A program made the position numbers and the translations under genes. The notes under the pieces were generated by a model. It saw nothing but the letters and a program-made list of their open reading frames with translations. It ran no database searches and was not told the origin of the DNA. Shown here in pieces: positions 1 through 9,949 of a stretch of 64,000 nucleotides of DNA; the stretch's first letter is position 1, and the number at the start of each line of letters is the position of its first letter. This DNA is from Nothopassalora personata. Taxonomy: Eukaryota > Ascomycota > Dothideomycetes > Mycosphaerellales > Mycosphaerellaceae. Location: contig CM066288.1 of NCBI GenBank assembly GCA_033816765.1, positions 62,001 to 126,000 on the forward strand. Reading direction: 5' to 3'.

Positions 1-135
1 TATTACCTTCATTGGCTTGCGAGAGTGGTACGTGGTGGCACATCCACGAGCCATTACCAAACGTGCCATGCTGAGCACAAAGTGGATGCTGTACTTCTAC
101 TCTAATACTCTATGCTACAAGAGCTGAGATATGGC

Positions 136-2646
136 TTACAGCTCATCATGACCGCCACCCTTCTTCTCAACCCTGATCTTCTCAGGCATCGCCATGATCT
201 TGACAACCAAACTGGTCCAACCGGTAAAGTGTTGCGTCCTCTGGCCAGCACCAGTCTCGGGGTTGTATTGCTCCCACGCGAAGCCAGTCTCGAGCCACGA
301 CTCGTATACCGTATCCACCAGATTCTTCCTCAGGGAGCGGTACATATCGGCAGCTCGCTTCTGCTGTGGTCCAGGCTGCTGCGCGGTGTTGTAGAGCTCC
401 TTGACAATCAGGTAGTTAATGTTCATCCACACAGGACTCCTCCAGTAGTTCTCGTCGGTGCCGTAGAACTCGTCCTTACGGCTCAAGCTGCGAATACCGT
501 GAGGGCTCCAAAGCTCTTCCTCATCGCTGATAAGATCCAGGATGTCCTTGAGGTGCTTGTTGTCAGGTGCCATGTTGCCGGTCATGAACGGGAATATGCT
601 GATATACCCCTTGTGGCACACGTGGACACTCTCCTCGTACTCATCGATTGTGGCATCACAGTATGTCTTGTGCTCCTCTGACCAGTGCAGGTCGTCAATG
701 TTTCGGCGAATCGCCTCCGCGATCTTGCCATATTTGGCTTCGTCATCGGTTTCGCCAAGGAAGCCAGCAATGCGATGGATGTTGCGGCTCATGAGTCCCA
801 TCCAGCTGATGAGATCGACGTGAAGCTCACCTGGGTGCGGTGGCTGTGCTCGAGGGTAGTCGTCGAGACCGGAAGTGAGGATGTGTCGAGGCGTCCTGCC
901 TCGCCAGCGATACCCTTCCTTCGAATTGAATGCTTCGCGGTCATAAGACTTAATATCTCCCCATTGTGTCTTGCGGTACCACTCAAAGTTGCGCTGCAGG
1001 AGTGGGTAAAGCTGCTTGAGCCACGCTTTGACCGATTCTGGGGTTGCAAGAGTGTTCGTGCCGACCTTGTGCTCGAGTGCTGCCCCAGATCCAGTCTTGC
1101 CGACGATCTTGTCCACAAGCGCCTCCAATGCGATGAAGAGTGTTGGCGGATTCGCGTAGTGTGGATATTGCACTCGGAACTCTGCCGGCACCTTGCTTCG
1201 TGCTTCAGAGCCTAGGATCTGCTCGCGGGCAATCCAGCCGTCCTCATCCATGGTATTGAACCAGGAACTCACAATCTGCATGACCACCTCAGCGTCCCAG
1301 TCTAGGATCGGCAGAAGATGGAAGCCTTCATCCCAGAGGAATCCTCGGGGAAAGAATGGCCGCGATGGAACAGAGGTGAACAGCTCATAAGGCCCTTCAA
1401 GCTTCTGCTGATTGCGTTGACGTGCTTCCTCAGTCTCCAGCCAGAACCCTTCGTTCTCCTCTTCGTATTCGGGCGCATACGAGCGGTCGATGACTTGGTC
1501 GCCGTAGAAGTACCCGATACCGCCGATCAAGTTGCTGAAGAGTGACTTGCTAAAGACATCGTATTTGGGGTCTGTGAAGGGTGTCTCTTGCCTGTGCACT
1601 TCCGGAAAGCGCTGGTCGAAGCCAGCTGCCATCTGCTCGATCGCTTTGCTCAGGTCCTCTGCGGTCTTTGGCTCCGCGTCAGCAGCTGTGTAGAAGACGT
1701 CGAACTCAAAGTCTCCTTCGAACACTTTTTGCACCAGATGGAAGTTACCCTGGCCTGGCCTGTTATCGATCGTGTATGTCTGCCACGGCGGTGGCATCTT
1801 CTCCTTGGTGTATTGCGCAATGTACGCATCGATGGTAGTCTTGATGGATCTGAACAGAAGCGCTGCACGGACGAAGTGTCAGAGAGAGTATGAGATGAGA
1901 GAGGGGACGGAAGACCTACGCTTTGCTTGCCAAAGTGCTTCTTCTTGGACTTGCTCCGAATGCACAAAGGTACGATCTAAAGGCTTAGCCTTGTCTGAAG
2001 GGTGCTGATGCCTTGGGCGCCTCTTAGAAGTGCCCTCGGTGATAGTGAGCTTGAACTCGCCCAGATCTTGGGTCTGTCCTTCGAACACGACGTCACCAGC
2101 ATACCCCAGCTTTTCAGCGTCCTCTTGCTCTTGCGGCTCAATGGTCCCAAGCCCTTCGGCTCCTAGTGCAAAGAAGACTGCGTATCTACCATCGCCGCCC
2201 TCGGAGCTGTATTGGTCGTCCTCGAGCAACGGCCTGTCTGCTCTCGGTGTGCCCCGAATGCGTGCAGCCCAACCACCACGACCCTCGTCGAATTTGACAA
2301 ATGCCGTCTCGAGGTCCAGACCATTGCCCTTGTCCTTGACCGTCTGTATTCCTCCTGTTCGCGGATCGAACTTGTCCCACCCATAGCCGTCGATTTCGTG
2401 CTGTTCGCACGTATATCTTGTGTTGCGCTGTCCTGATACAACGTCCTCGACTCGCGTCCAAAGGAGACCAGTAAGCAATGACTTGGGCACTCGCGGTCTC
2501 ACACCAAAGTAAAGATTTGGCCTGTACGGGCCCCAGAGCAAGCTGTCATTGGAAGCTTTGCTGAAGATGACCGGCTCCTCGGCAGCTGCAAGAACAGCGC
2601 ATGCTGCACTGAGCAATGAGACAAACACCCCGTGCTTGCCCATCAT
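136..2646 (-). CDS. CWH41/GLS1: Mannosyl-oligosaccharide glucosidase I (GH63, ER)
   Basis: ER glucosidase I removes the outermost alpha-1,2-glucose from Glc3Man9GlcNAc2 just after transfer to nascent glycoproteins. Two exons, 1920-2646 and 136-1862, are joined across a 57-nt intron (donor GTAGGT, acceptor GTGCAG) in phase 1, giving 817 aa, normal for the family. I start at the ATG pair at 2646/2643 because a signal peptide follows directly (VFVSLLSAACAVLAAAEE); the frame is open to 2838 but that part is basic and Pro-rich. Family motifs include WGPYRPNLYFGVRPR near the N terminus, FFPRGFLWDEGFHLLPILDWD in the catalytic barrel (general-acid Asp) and a C-terminal WEQYNPETG segment holding the expected base Glu. 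The protein ends HDEL, the ER-retrieval signal. It is divergently arranged with the MMTAG2-like gene. No lesion was seen. Confidence 0.96.
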
Positions 2647-2875
2647 GTGATTCTGAAGAAAAGGAAGCTGATGCTCATGCAAGACGCAAGTCCGAGGACA
2701 CGTTTTGGACCCACTGACGCGTCCCCGTACTGTACCTGCAGCACGGCCCGAACCTTCCGTGGGTGGTGGGGGTTGTCGAACCTTCGACCTTGAAGCTCGA
2801 TCGATCTTGCCTTGAACTGTTCTATCCGCCTTCTTCACCTACCACAACACCGCCTGTGGGCCACCACATCCAACC
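2647..2875. promoter_or_regulatory. Divergent intergenic promoter region
   Basis: A 229-bp gap separates the glucosidase start (minus) from the MMTAG2-like start (plus), so both promoters must lie here or in flanking 5' sequence. No clear TATA box was seen. The stretch before the plus-strand ATG is C/A-rich (CACCACATCCAACCATGG), a common fungal start context. Confidence 0.45.
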
Positions 2876-3673
2876 ATGGACCTGCTCCAGACAGTCCGGA
2901 AAGAGGGCTCCCGCGGCGGGGTCAACTTCTCCTGGGACGATGTGAAATCCTCCCAACACCGCGAAAACTACCTCGGCCACTCACTCATGGCTCCAGTAGG
3001 CCGCTGGCAGCAGCACAAAGATCTCAACTGGTACGCGAAAGCCGACGACGCAGAGCTGACACCCGACGAGCGAGCGGCGAAAGAAGCAGAGCGGAGACGG
3101 GAAGAGCTCCGGAAAGTGAAGGAAGCGGAGGAGGATGCGATGGCACGAGCACTGGGACTGCCCGTACCGGATCGCACGAATGCGAATCATGAGCCGTTGG
3201 GGGAGAGTAAGGTGTCGCAGAAGGAGGTGAAAAAGGCGTTGGCGGACGATGAAGAGGAGGCGGATAGAGCTGTGGGGCTTGGGGATCGGGCGAAGGAGAG
3301 GCGGAGTAGGCATAAGGATGAGAGGCGGAGAGACAGGAGTCGGGAGAGGCGGCGTGGTCGTTATGAAGATGACAGAGGTCTCAAGAAGCACCGCAGATCA
3401 AGGTCCAGGTCGAGGGGCGGTGATAGAGAGCGGCGGCATAGGCGCAGACATAGTCATCGTGACCGTGGATGCTCATGGTCGAGAGATAGGCGGGACCGTT
3501 CGAGGAGTAGAGATCGTCAAGATCTATCACGCAGCAGAGACAGGCAGGGCAAGCACTACCGACGACGAAGTGACGATGATGAGGAGCGAAGTCGAGAGAG
3601 GGACCGGAAGCGAGAAAGAAGCCGCTCGAGATCGCCCTACACTAAGAGGAGACCGCATAGAGACGACCGATAG
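2876..3673 (+). CDS. MMTAG2-like nuclear RS-rich protein
   Basis: Single-exon 265-aa protein. Residues about 8-60 match the N-terminal domain of the multiple-myeloma tumour-associated protein 2 family (MMtag): RGGVNFSWDDVK, then RENYLGHSLMAPVGRWQ and KDLNWYAK. A charged helical stretch (about 65-105) follows, and residues about 135-265 are dense in RS/RD/RE dipeptides, typical of splicing-associated nuclear proteins. The molecular function is poorly known; a link to mRNA processing is inferred from the RS tail. The start is the only ATG upstream of the domain and has a good context. The stop is 31 bp from that of the convergent phosphatidylserine decarboxylase gene, so their 3' UTRs must overlap. 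Confidence 0.85.
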   Translation: MDLLQTVRKEGSRGGVNFSWDDVKSSQHRENYLGHSLMAPVGRWQQHKDLNWYAKADDAELTPDERAAKEAERRREELRKVKEAEEDAMARALGLPVPDRTNANHEPLGESKVSQKEVKKALADDEEEADRAVGLGDRAKERRSRHKDERRRDRSRERRRGRYEDDRGLKKHRRSRSRSRGGDRERRHRRRHSHRDRGCSWSRDRRDRSRSRDRQDLSRSRDRQGKHYRRRSDDDEERSRERDRKRERSRSRSPYTKRRPHRDDR

Positions 3674-3704
3674 ACAGTCAGTAGTATGGTGACTCCGAAT
3701 CAAT

Positions 3705-4920
3705 CTACGGACCTGCACCAACCCGCCATCCAACCTCAACCAGCGTCTCATAATTCTGCTTAGTAGAGTTCCTGACCAGGTCCTGATCAAGCTCCACCTG
3801 GCCCTTTGGATACAGCACAATAACCGTACTGCCACCATACAAGAATGCACCAAGGCACTGCCCGCGCTCAATCTGCGCCTCCCCTTCCACGCCAGGATTA
3901 TACTTGATACTCCCAATCAGCATAGCTCCAACCGCGACGATAGCAACCGGCGATCCTGTAGACGACCTCTCCCCCATCATCACCGACCTCCGATTCTCAC
4001 AAAACACATCCAACGTCCCCGCTTCGTTAATCGCCTGCGGGTTAACAGTATAGTAAGTTCCAGCAATGTCCGCGATACCCGTAACTTTCCCCGACACAGG
4101 AGCATGCCACCGATGATAATCCTGCGGTGCCAGACGAGCTATACAAATACTCCCACCCTCAAACCGCTTCGCCAGTTCCGCCGAATCCAGTAATTTCTCC
4201 AACGAGAACCCAAACCCTTTGATCCAGTGCTTCGTCGCCAGGTCAATCGTTGGAAAAGCTGTGAGCCGACAATCCGCGGGACTCGATACAACTTTCTCAT
4301 TTCCTGGCTCAGCGATGGGACGTGCATCGGGTTTCAGCTCGCGGGCGAAGAATTCGTTGAAGTTCTTGTACTGGGTTGGGTCTGGCTGTTTCAGCTGGGA
4401 GAGGGTCGATTCCAAGTGGAAGGATTCGATGAAAGGCCGGATGTGGTCGACATTGGCCGGGTCGTCGTATTGCTTCCCCATTTTGATGCTTTGCTCGGCG
4501 AGGAGGGCTTTGGCGTGGTTGGTATGCAGCACTTTTTGTCGTTGGGAGCCGTAGTAGAGGAGGCGGTGCATTCCTGCCTGGACCCTGCTCGTCAGCTGGG
4601 CTTAGAATTGAGCGCAAGGAAGAGGATCATGGGCGGCAGGCTCGAACGTAGATACTCATATCTTCAAACGTCTTCTCGCCTGTCTCGCGATCGAGCACGT
4701 AGTTTCCCATCTGCCAGGCATTTTCAAAGTCCTGGAGGCTGTCGTGTGGGAACAGATCTCGGAACCACGAGTGGGATTTCTGAGCATTGGCTGGGGTGTG
4801 TAGAGTATTCTTGGGATCTTCTTCGTGTTGGCCGGCGTGATCGGTGACGTCGTTTAATATCACCTCGGCAGCCGCGAGATGGTCGTGTGAAGGCAGATCT
4901 CGGGGTGCTGTGGTGGACAT
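3705..4920 (-). CDS. Phosphatidylserine decarboxylase (PSD2-like)
   Basis: Pyruvoyl enzyme that makes phosphatidylethanolamine from phosphatidylserine. Exon 2 (about 3705-4577) carries the core: NEFFARELKPDARPI, the conserved His in DYHRWHAPVSG, and the self-cleavage site GGST in FLYGGSTVIVLY, where Ser becomes the pyruvoyl group. Exon 1 (about 4642-4920) has the N-terminal LFPHDSLQDFENAWQMG block and MSIYVR. The frame continues upstream to an ATG at 5013; I prefer 4920 (MSTTAPRD) but cannot exclude the longer form. There is no mitochondrial presequence, C2 domain or membrane anchor, so this is the short soluble-type fungal form. The intron lies between about 4578 and 4655 and its donor is unclear (see findings). 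Confidence 0.88.
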
Positions 4921-5173
4921 GGTTGTGGCTGTGCTATTGTCGCTGCTCAGCCAAGGTTCAAGTGCAGTGCTGTGAAAGAGGGCAAGGTGCTGTACGGCCA
5001 GATCTACATCCAATCGCTTGTATCAATCAAGCTCAACGCCAGTGATGCGGCATGGCATCGTGAGGAGAGTATGTGGGGCATGGCAGGACGACGATGGGAG
5101 GAATGACGAACGAGGAAAATGTCATACTGGACGTTGCAATGACTATCAAGCAAGTACTGCCTCTCGCCTTTGT

Positions 5174-6667
5174 TCATATGCCCTCGTTCGCCAGCCGGTG
5201 CACCACAGGCACAGAGCTCGGCGGCACACTGCCATACTCGCAAATCACCATGCGAATGAATTCAGCCGGCGTAATATCATACATCAAGTTTAGAATCTGC
5301 AAATTTTGAATCTCTCTCCAATCGTGCAAAGTCTTCAGCTTCGCCTCTTCGCCCTCATCATTCTTGGAGTCCTTCGAGATAGGTATGGACAGTTCTGGCT
5401 TTTTGGGAAGTAGCAGCTCTTCTGCAGGCGCTACCTCGTTGATCACGATGCTGTCCAAGGCCACCTTGCCACTGAACTTCACGGATTCGCAGCATACTAT
5501 GACTGGAATGTCGATGCGGTGTGCAGCAGCAGCTAGTGACGCCGTGCCAATCCGAGACTGAAGACGGCCGTTGGATAACATCGAGTGTGCACCAAGAAGA
5601 ACCAACGTCGCATCCGCGACTGCCCTGGCGAGACCAGCAAAGGCATAGTACTCAACTCGTAGTCCGGCATTCATAAGTGAGGTGGCAAGGTTCTTTCCCT
5701 CGAAGAGGGGCCGCGAGTCAACGACGATGACTCGAAACTTCTTGCCTGCCGCGTGTGCTTGGAGGATGGTCTTCTCAACGATGGAGCTCTTGGCATATGT
5801 GAGCACAACAGAGCCATCCTTGATCAATGCGCTCGCTGAACTTGCGATGACCTGATCTGTGGCTGTGATTCGCTCCATGATGAAGCGATCGATGTTGTCG
5901 CAGAGGTCGTCCTTTGCTTCATGTTCTGGCATATCCGGATCAACTTCGACGATCAGCTTCTTCAGCCATCGGATCGCATTTCCCATAGACTCGGAGATGG
6001 GTCGACACGACTTGAGGAAGTCGATCTGAGGGGAGAGATGGTGGCTCGTCAAATGCCGAGCAAGTGACGTGCCCGCTGGAGTGGTGTATGCTTGGATGGC
6101 CTCCTTAAAGGCCAACAGCATAGCGACACATCTCGCACTGCTGCCACAAATCTCGTAGCTGCTCATCTGAAAGCCAAGTGACAGAACGGCAGGATGAACG
6201 TCCTTCGAGACTCCTTCAATCGTGTGCCGGCGCGGTTGATTGTACAGGTGGCTGAAGAGCTCGACCTGCTTGTTTTCTCGTCGCTTCATAGGCTCTTTGG
6301 GCGCGGCTTGACTCTGCGAGCCTCTCCGATTCCGCACAGGCAACGAAAGCTGCTGTGCGCCGCTTTGGCCCTTGGTCTGCTCGCCCTGCTTTTGCGCGCT
6401 TCTCTGCTGCTGCTGCTGCTGCGGCTGCTGCTTCTCACCTTTAGGCTTTTGCTGTGCCTGGGCAGAACCTCCGCCTTGCTTGGGCGTCTTTGACTCTCCG
6501 TTCGCGGCAGCAGCTTCTGCAGGAGAAGCGCCTGTAGGCGCGCCGATTTGCTCCTTCTGCGCTGCTCTTCTGCCCTGTTTCTCTGCCTTGGCCCTTTTCT
6601 TCAGCTCGGCTGGCGAGAGTTTCTGCTCTTCCGCGGCTGGAGCGTCTGGCTTCTGTTGCTCAGACAT
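5174..6667 (-). CDS. GCD2: Translation initiation factor eIF2B subunit delta
   Basis: Regulatory subunit of the eIF2B guanine-nucleotide exchange factor, which recharges eIF2 with GTP; with alpha and beta it senses phosphorylated eIF2. Single exon, 497 aa. I start at 6667 (MSEQQKPDAPA); the frame is open to 6769 but that extension looks untranslated. Residues 1-115 are low-complexity Lys/Ala/Gln-rich with a Q run, as usual for fungal delta subunits. The IF-2B fold fills the rest: the SSYEICGSSARCVAML helix, the TYAKSSIVEKTI strand, FRVIVVDSRPLFEGK, and VLLGAHSMLSNGRLQSRIG in the nucleotide-binding-like core. The C terminus (DITPAEFIRMVICEYGSVPPSSVPV) is the usual family ending. It is the last host gene before the transposon island. 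Confidence 0.95.
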   Translation of the reverse strand: MSEQQKPDAPAAEEQKLSPAELKKRAKAEKQGRRAAQKEQIGAPTGASPAEAAAANGESKTPKQGGGSAQAQQKPKGEKQQPQQQQQQRSAQKQGEQTKGQSGAQQLSLPVRNRRGSQSQAAPKEPMKRRENKQVELFSHLYNQPRRHTIEGVSKDVHPAVLSLGFQMSSYEICGSSARCVAMLLAFKEAIQAYTTPAGTSLARHLTSHHLSPQIDFLKSCRPISESMGNAIRWLKKLIVEVDPDMPEHEAKDDLCDNIDRFIMERITATDQVIASSASALIKDGSVVLTYAKSSIVEKTILQAHAAGKKFRVIVVDSRPLFEGKNLATSLMNAGLRVEYYAFAGLARAVADATLVLLGAHSMLSNGRLQSRIGTASLAAAAHRIDIPVIVCCESVKFSGKVALDSIVINEVAPAEELLLPKKPELSIPISKDSKNDEGEEAKLKTLHDWREIQNLQILNLMYDITPAEFIRMVICEYGSVPPSSVPVVHRLANEGI

Positions 6668-7153
6668 GGTCGATGTGCGTTCGTTCTTGTGTTTCGTCGC
6701 TCGGCGTGGTGACGACGGACTCCCAGACGAGTGTTCAATTTCAGCGGCGTTGGGTTTGTCGTGGCACAAATGTCGTCGCAGACTCTCGCTCTCTTGTGAT
6801 GTGCAAGTTGGTGTGACTGCACGTACTCCTCTTGAACGGCGCCATCGTCTTCACTCGAAGCGGGCCATGATGATCAAATGCTCGCGGGGACAATCGTGGG
6901 GAATTGGGTCGGCGACGGCGTTGGCGATGCTGGAAAATCTCATGTCTTTGATGAAAATGGACGGCCTGGTTCGTCGTACTGCTACCACGAATTGTCGGTC
7001 GTTCTGAGATATTTGGTGGTGATTTTGTTGTAGTGCAGCGGAAGATAAGATACTCGACTTGTCCCGAGAAGAGAGATTCTTGTGAGTGACTCAACCAGGG
7101 TCTAATCTGAGGCGACGATACATATACAGTAGTTATGCTACATAATCCTCGTA
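6668..7153. other. eIF2B-delta upstream region, host sequence
   Basis: Normal base composition with CpA/TpG retained, unlike the island next to it. It should hold the promoter and 5' UTR of the eIF2B delta gene. I see no further gene. Confidence 0.5.
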
Positions 7154-7414
7154 GCCTGGTTGACATGGTTTCTCTCGAATCCGGGGTTTTGCCTATTTGC
7201 CTATTTGCCTGTATGCCTATATGCCTATATGCCTATATGCCTATATGCCTATATGCCTATATGCCTATATGCCTATATGCCTATATGCCTATATGCCTAT
7301 ATGCCTATATGCCTATATGCCTATATGCCTATATGCCTATATGCCTATATGCCTATATGCCTATATGCTATGCACTTACTTATAGTAGCTAATCTATAGC
7401 CCCTACGAGTAAGT
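7154..7414. repeat. Left island edge: anchor, 8-bp satellite, hairpin
   Basis: Begins with a unique anchor of about 45 bp (GCCTGGTTGACATGG followed by TCTCGAATCCGGGG), then about 20 copies of the octamer ATGCCTAT (about 7,197-7,368), then a degenerate hairpin (GCACTTACT to CCCCTACGAGTAAGT, 7,371-7,414). The same three parts recur in reverse order and orientation at 61,679-61,989. The octamer keeps TpG and CpA, so it is not RIP-mutated although the adjoining DNA is. The open frames encoding MPICLYAY repeats are artefacts of an 8-bp unit that lacks stop codons. Confidence 0.9.
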
Positions 7415-8038
7415 ACATAGTATATAGAGGCTACGTAATCTACGGTTGCATCTAAGATTCTTTCTAACCTTAATACTATACTACGCTACACTATACCGAT
7501 CGCTACGCGTATACGTATACGCCCTCTACCCTCCGCCCTCCGCCTCGTTATACCTATTATTACGAATCGCCGCCGTAGCGGCGAAGCTATCAATATTAAG
7601 CTATATCGTAAGACGATCGCCTAGCTTATCGTAAGTAAGACTACGTATTAAGACATCCTTTAGCGTCTTCGCTAGGGCTATAGAGTCTATCTTATACTAC
7701 CTACTCTAGAGCGTAGGCTCGAATAGTAGGGATTAACTAAGGGTAATATACGTACTAAGTTTAATCTATAGTAAGAGGACTATCTACGACGGAAGATTAA
7801 ATACAACTTTTAGCGGTACTTAGTATTAGGTAATAAGTATATAGTTAAGATACTAAAAAAAGATAGCTTTAAGTTGTCGTTAACCTAATACTGTAATCTA
7901 CGAAGATTAATAGGTCTTCTAAGGCGTATACTACTAGAGAACGAGGAAGAGATTACGTAGGCTATTCGTAAAGTCTTATCGGTTATAATTGCTTCTAATG
8001 TTACGTATAATAGTAGCTATCGTACTATTGCTAACTTG
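7415..8038. other. RIP-degraded unidentified DNA
   Basis: Strongly TpA-rich and CpA-poor with scattered TAG/TAA in all frames. No domain could be recognised. It lies between the satellite edge and the 762-bp inverted repeat. Confidence 0.5.
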
Positions 8039-8800
8039 ATTGATTGATTATTCCATTAACGTGCTATTTGAGTCAAAGACTATGCAACACGGGTCTCGAG
8101 AACGAGACCAAAATTTGAGAGAAGGAGAAAAGCCCCGTCGTACCCCGGACGTAAAAACTCCTTAAAAGATGCGAGCAACGCTCGCTATTCGAACCGTAAA
8201 TCGAATATATTGCGGCGTAGTACGCGCGTACCCGGTAGTCGTGTCTTGTCGAGAATTGCGGTTTGTCGCCTTGCCCCGGGCGAGACAAGTTTTGCGCCCG
8301 TGTCTCGTTCTTGTTTTAAAAAGCCAAGCCGGCCGTACCCGTACGCACCGAGCAAAATCCCAAGAAACACCCGTTGCCTCTGTTTCAATCCAGTCGCGTT
8401 CTCCGGTCTCGAGTGTAGCTCCTCGGTCGCAGTGGCCTCGCTGTCGTCCCCCCCTCGGCCTCTCTTGGTTCCAGCCGTGCAGTATACGTGGTTTGCGCCC
8501 CTAAACGCCTCTCTTGGTTCCAGCCGGCAGTTTACGTGGTTTGCCGGGACGACAGGTAGACAGCGCCTTCGTTGTTCGAGCGACGTGTACGCTATGTACG
8601 TCGCTTTCCCTTCTCGCAGTTCCGGAGTTCTTGTTTGTAGATTTTGAGCGTATCTCGTTCGTTCGGTTCGTCCGACCTGTCTTTTCTTGTTTCGAGTCGA
8701 GTAGGCTTGTATTTTTCGAGAGAGAGAGTCTTAGTTTCTCTTCGTCGTAACGAAGATACTTACGTCGTCCGCCGCGTGAAGGCGCTCTCTATAGGACGAC
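8039..8800 (+). repeat. 762-bp inverted repeat, left copy
   Basis: Matches the reverse complement of 59,342-60,103; the ends and the translations of every overlapping frame agree, so identity is at or near 100%. It begins TGATTGATTATTCC and ends GCTCTCTATAGGACGAC. It is much less RIP-affected than its surroundings. It contains a perfect hairpin GCGAGC-AAC-GCTCGC (8,171-8,185) and two copies of CCTCTCTTGGTTCCAGCCG near 8,456 and 8,506. No convincing protein is encoded: the open frames overlap each other and match nothing I know. Confidence 0.9.
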
Positions 8801-8879
8801 ACTATTGCTAACTATCTACGTAGGAAGAATCGCTTTATCGGTAGGTACGTATATATCTACTTCTTTAACCGCTCCGAGT

Positions 8880-9285
8880 ATACAATACCGCGGCTACGAG
8901 TATATACACCGCTACGAGTATATACTACTACACCGCTACGAGTATATACTACTACACCGCTACGAGTATATACTACTATACCGCTACGAGTATATACTAC
9001 TATACCGCTACGAGTATATGTACCGCGACGAGTATATACTACTATACCGCTACGAGTATATATACCGCTACGAGTATATATACCGCTACGAGTATATATA
9101 CCGCTACGAGTATATATACCGCTACGAGTATATATACCGCTACGAGTATATATACCGCTACGAGTATATACTACGATACCGCTACGAGTATATATACCGC
9201 TACGAGTATATATACCGCTACGAGTATATACTACGATACCGCTACGAGTATATACTACTATACTACTACTACGAGTATATACTCC
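8880..9285. repeat. 18-bp minisatellite
   Basis: About 20 tandem copies of TACCGCTACGAGTATATA, with 24-bp variants carrying an extra CTACTA. The repeat unit itself shows the CpA-poor, TpA-rich bias of the island. The 171-aa frame across it (YRYEYI repeats) is a repeat artefact. Confidence 0.92.
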
Positions 9286-9416
9286 GTATACTATTATATA
9301 CTAGACTCTATCCTAATTAGGCTACGAGACTCTTGTATATAATAGTATATAGAGCATAGAGCTATCGAGTACTTCTCCTATTACTCGTAATCTAGTAATA
9401 CGTATAGGCTACGTAC

Positions 9417-9764
9417 TGTTACGGAACAGTGTTATCGGTGCAAATGGTTGGACAACGGAGCAGGAAACCAGACGAAGCTGCAGACATGGATGCCTGGGGA
9501 GTCACGTGACAGAGCGATCAGGACTGATCGGTCCTGATCACTCTTGATCAGTTGATCAGACTCGCTCAGGGCAGAGCAGGACAGATCACGCCAAGACATG
9601 GCACTATATAGACGACGCTTCTTTACGAGTAGATAGGAGCCTCGTGCTCAACTCATTTTAAGTATACACCATATAATGTTTGGAACCACTACCTTCATAA
9701 CTGATTGAGACATCCCTGCAAAGATCCAAGCCCGAGTTGTGATAACGTACAGCGGTTCCTAACA
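9417..9764. mobile_element. 348-bp solo LTR, copy 1
   Basis: Starts TGTTACGGAAC and ends GCGGTTCCTAACA, and is flanked by a perfect 5-bp duplication (CGTAC, 9412-9416 and 9765-9769). No internal region is attached, so it is a solo LTR left by recombination, or a small non-autonomous element. CpA and TpG are retained, so it arrived after RIP of the surrounding DNA. It contains six GATC sites between about 9,515 and 9,590 and a TATATA sequence near 9,605. Near-identical copies lie at 17,055 and 22,687. Confidence 0.93.
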
Positions 9765-9805
9765 CGTACGAGATAGTTAGAACTAGCTATTCTCTTTACT
9801 TACGC

Positions 9806-9849
9806 GCACTTACTCGTAGCGGCAAAGGGTACGCGCCTACGAGTAAGTA
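9806..9849. repeat. Short hairpin repeat (MITE-like)
   Basis: GCACTTACTCGTAG pairs with CTACGAGTAAGT across a short loop. It is one of about seven such hairpins in the island; the others are at 7,371, 58,582, 58,889, 59,075, 61,550 and 61,679. Confidence 0.6.
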
Positions 9850-9949
9850 TATATATATTCACTTCTATATATAGAGACCGTATCTATAAGATCGCTCGCG
9901 AGATCTATAATACACTATTCCGTATACGACGACTACGCGAGCTATATTT

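Noticed and set aside
2647..2838. N-terminal extension of glucosidase I to 2,838
   Set aside because: It would bury the signal peptide behind about 64 basic, Pro-rich residues; the ATG at 2,646 directly precedes a good signal sequence.
7197..7370. Telomeric repeat
   Set aside because: The unit ATGCCTAT is unlike TTAGGG-type fungal telomere repeats, and it occurs internally on both sides of the island.
7135..7399. Open frames encoding MPICLYAY repeats (also at 61,661-62,128)
   Set aside because: The 8-bp unit has no stop in any phase, so long frames arise automatically; nothing suggests expression.
8169..8750. Protein genes in the 762-bp inverted repeats (71-145 aa frames, mirrored at 59,392-60,069)
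   Set aside because: Several overlapping frames on both strands, no domain, and no sign that one frame is preferred.
8880..9285. CRISPR array
   Set aside because: Direct tandem repeats without unique spacers, in a eukaryotic genome; a minisatellite.
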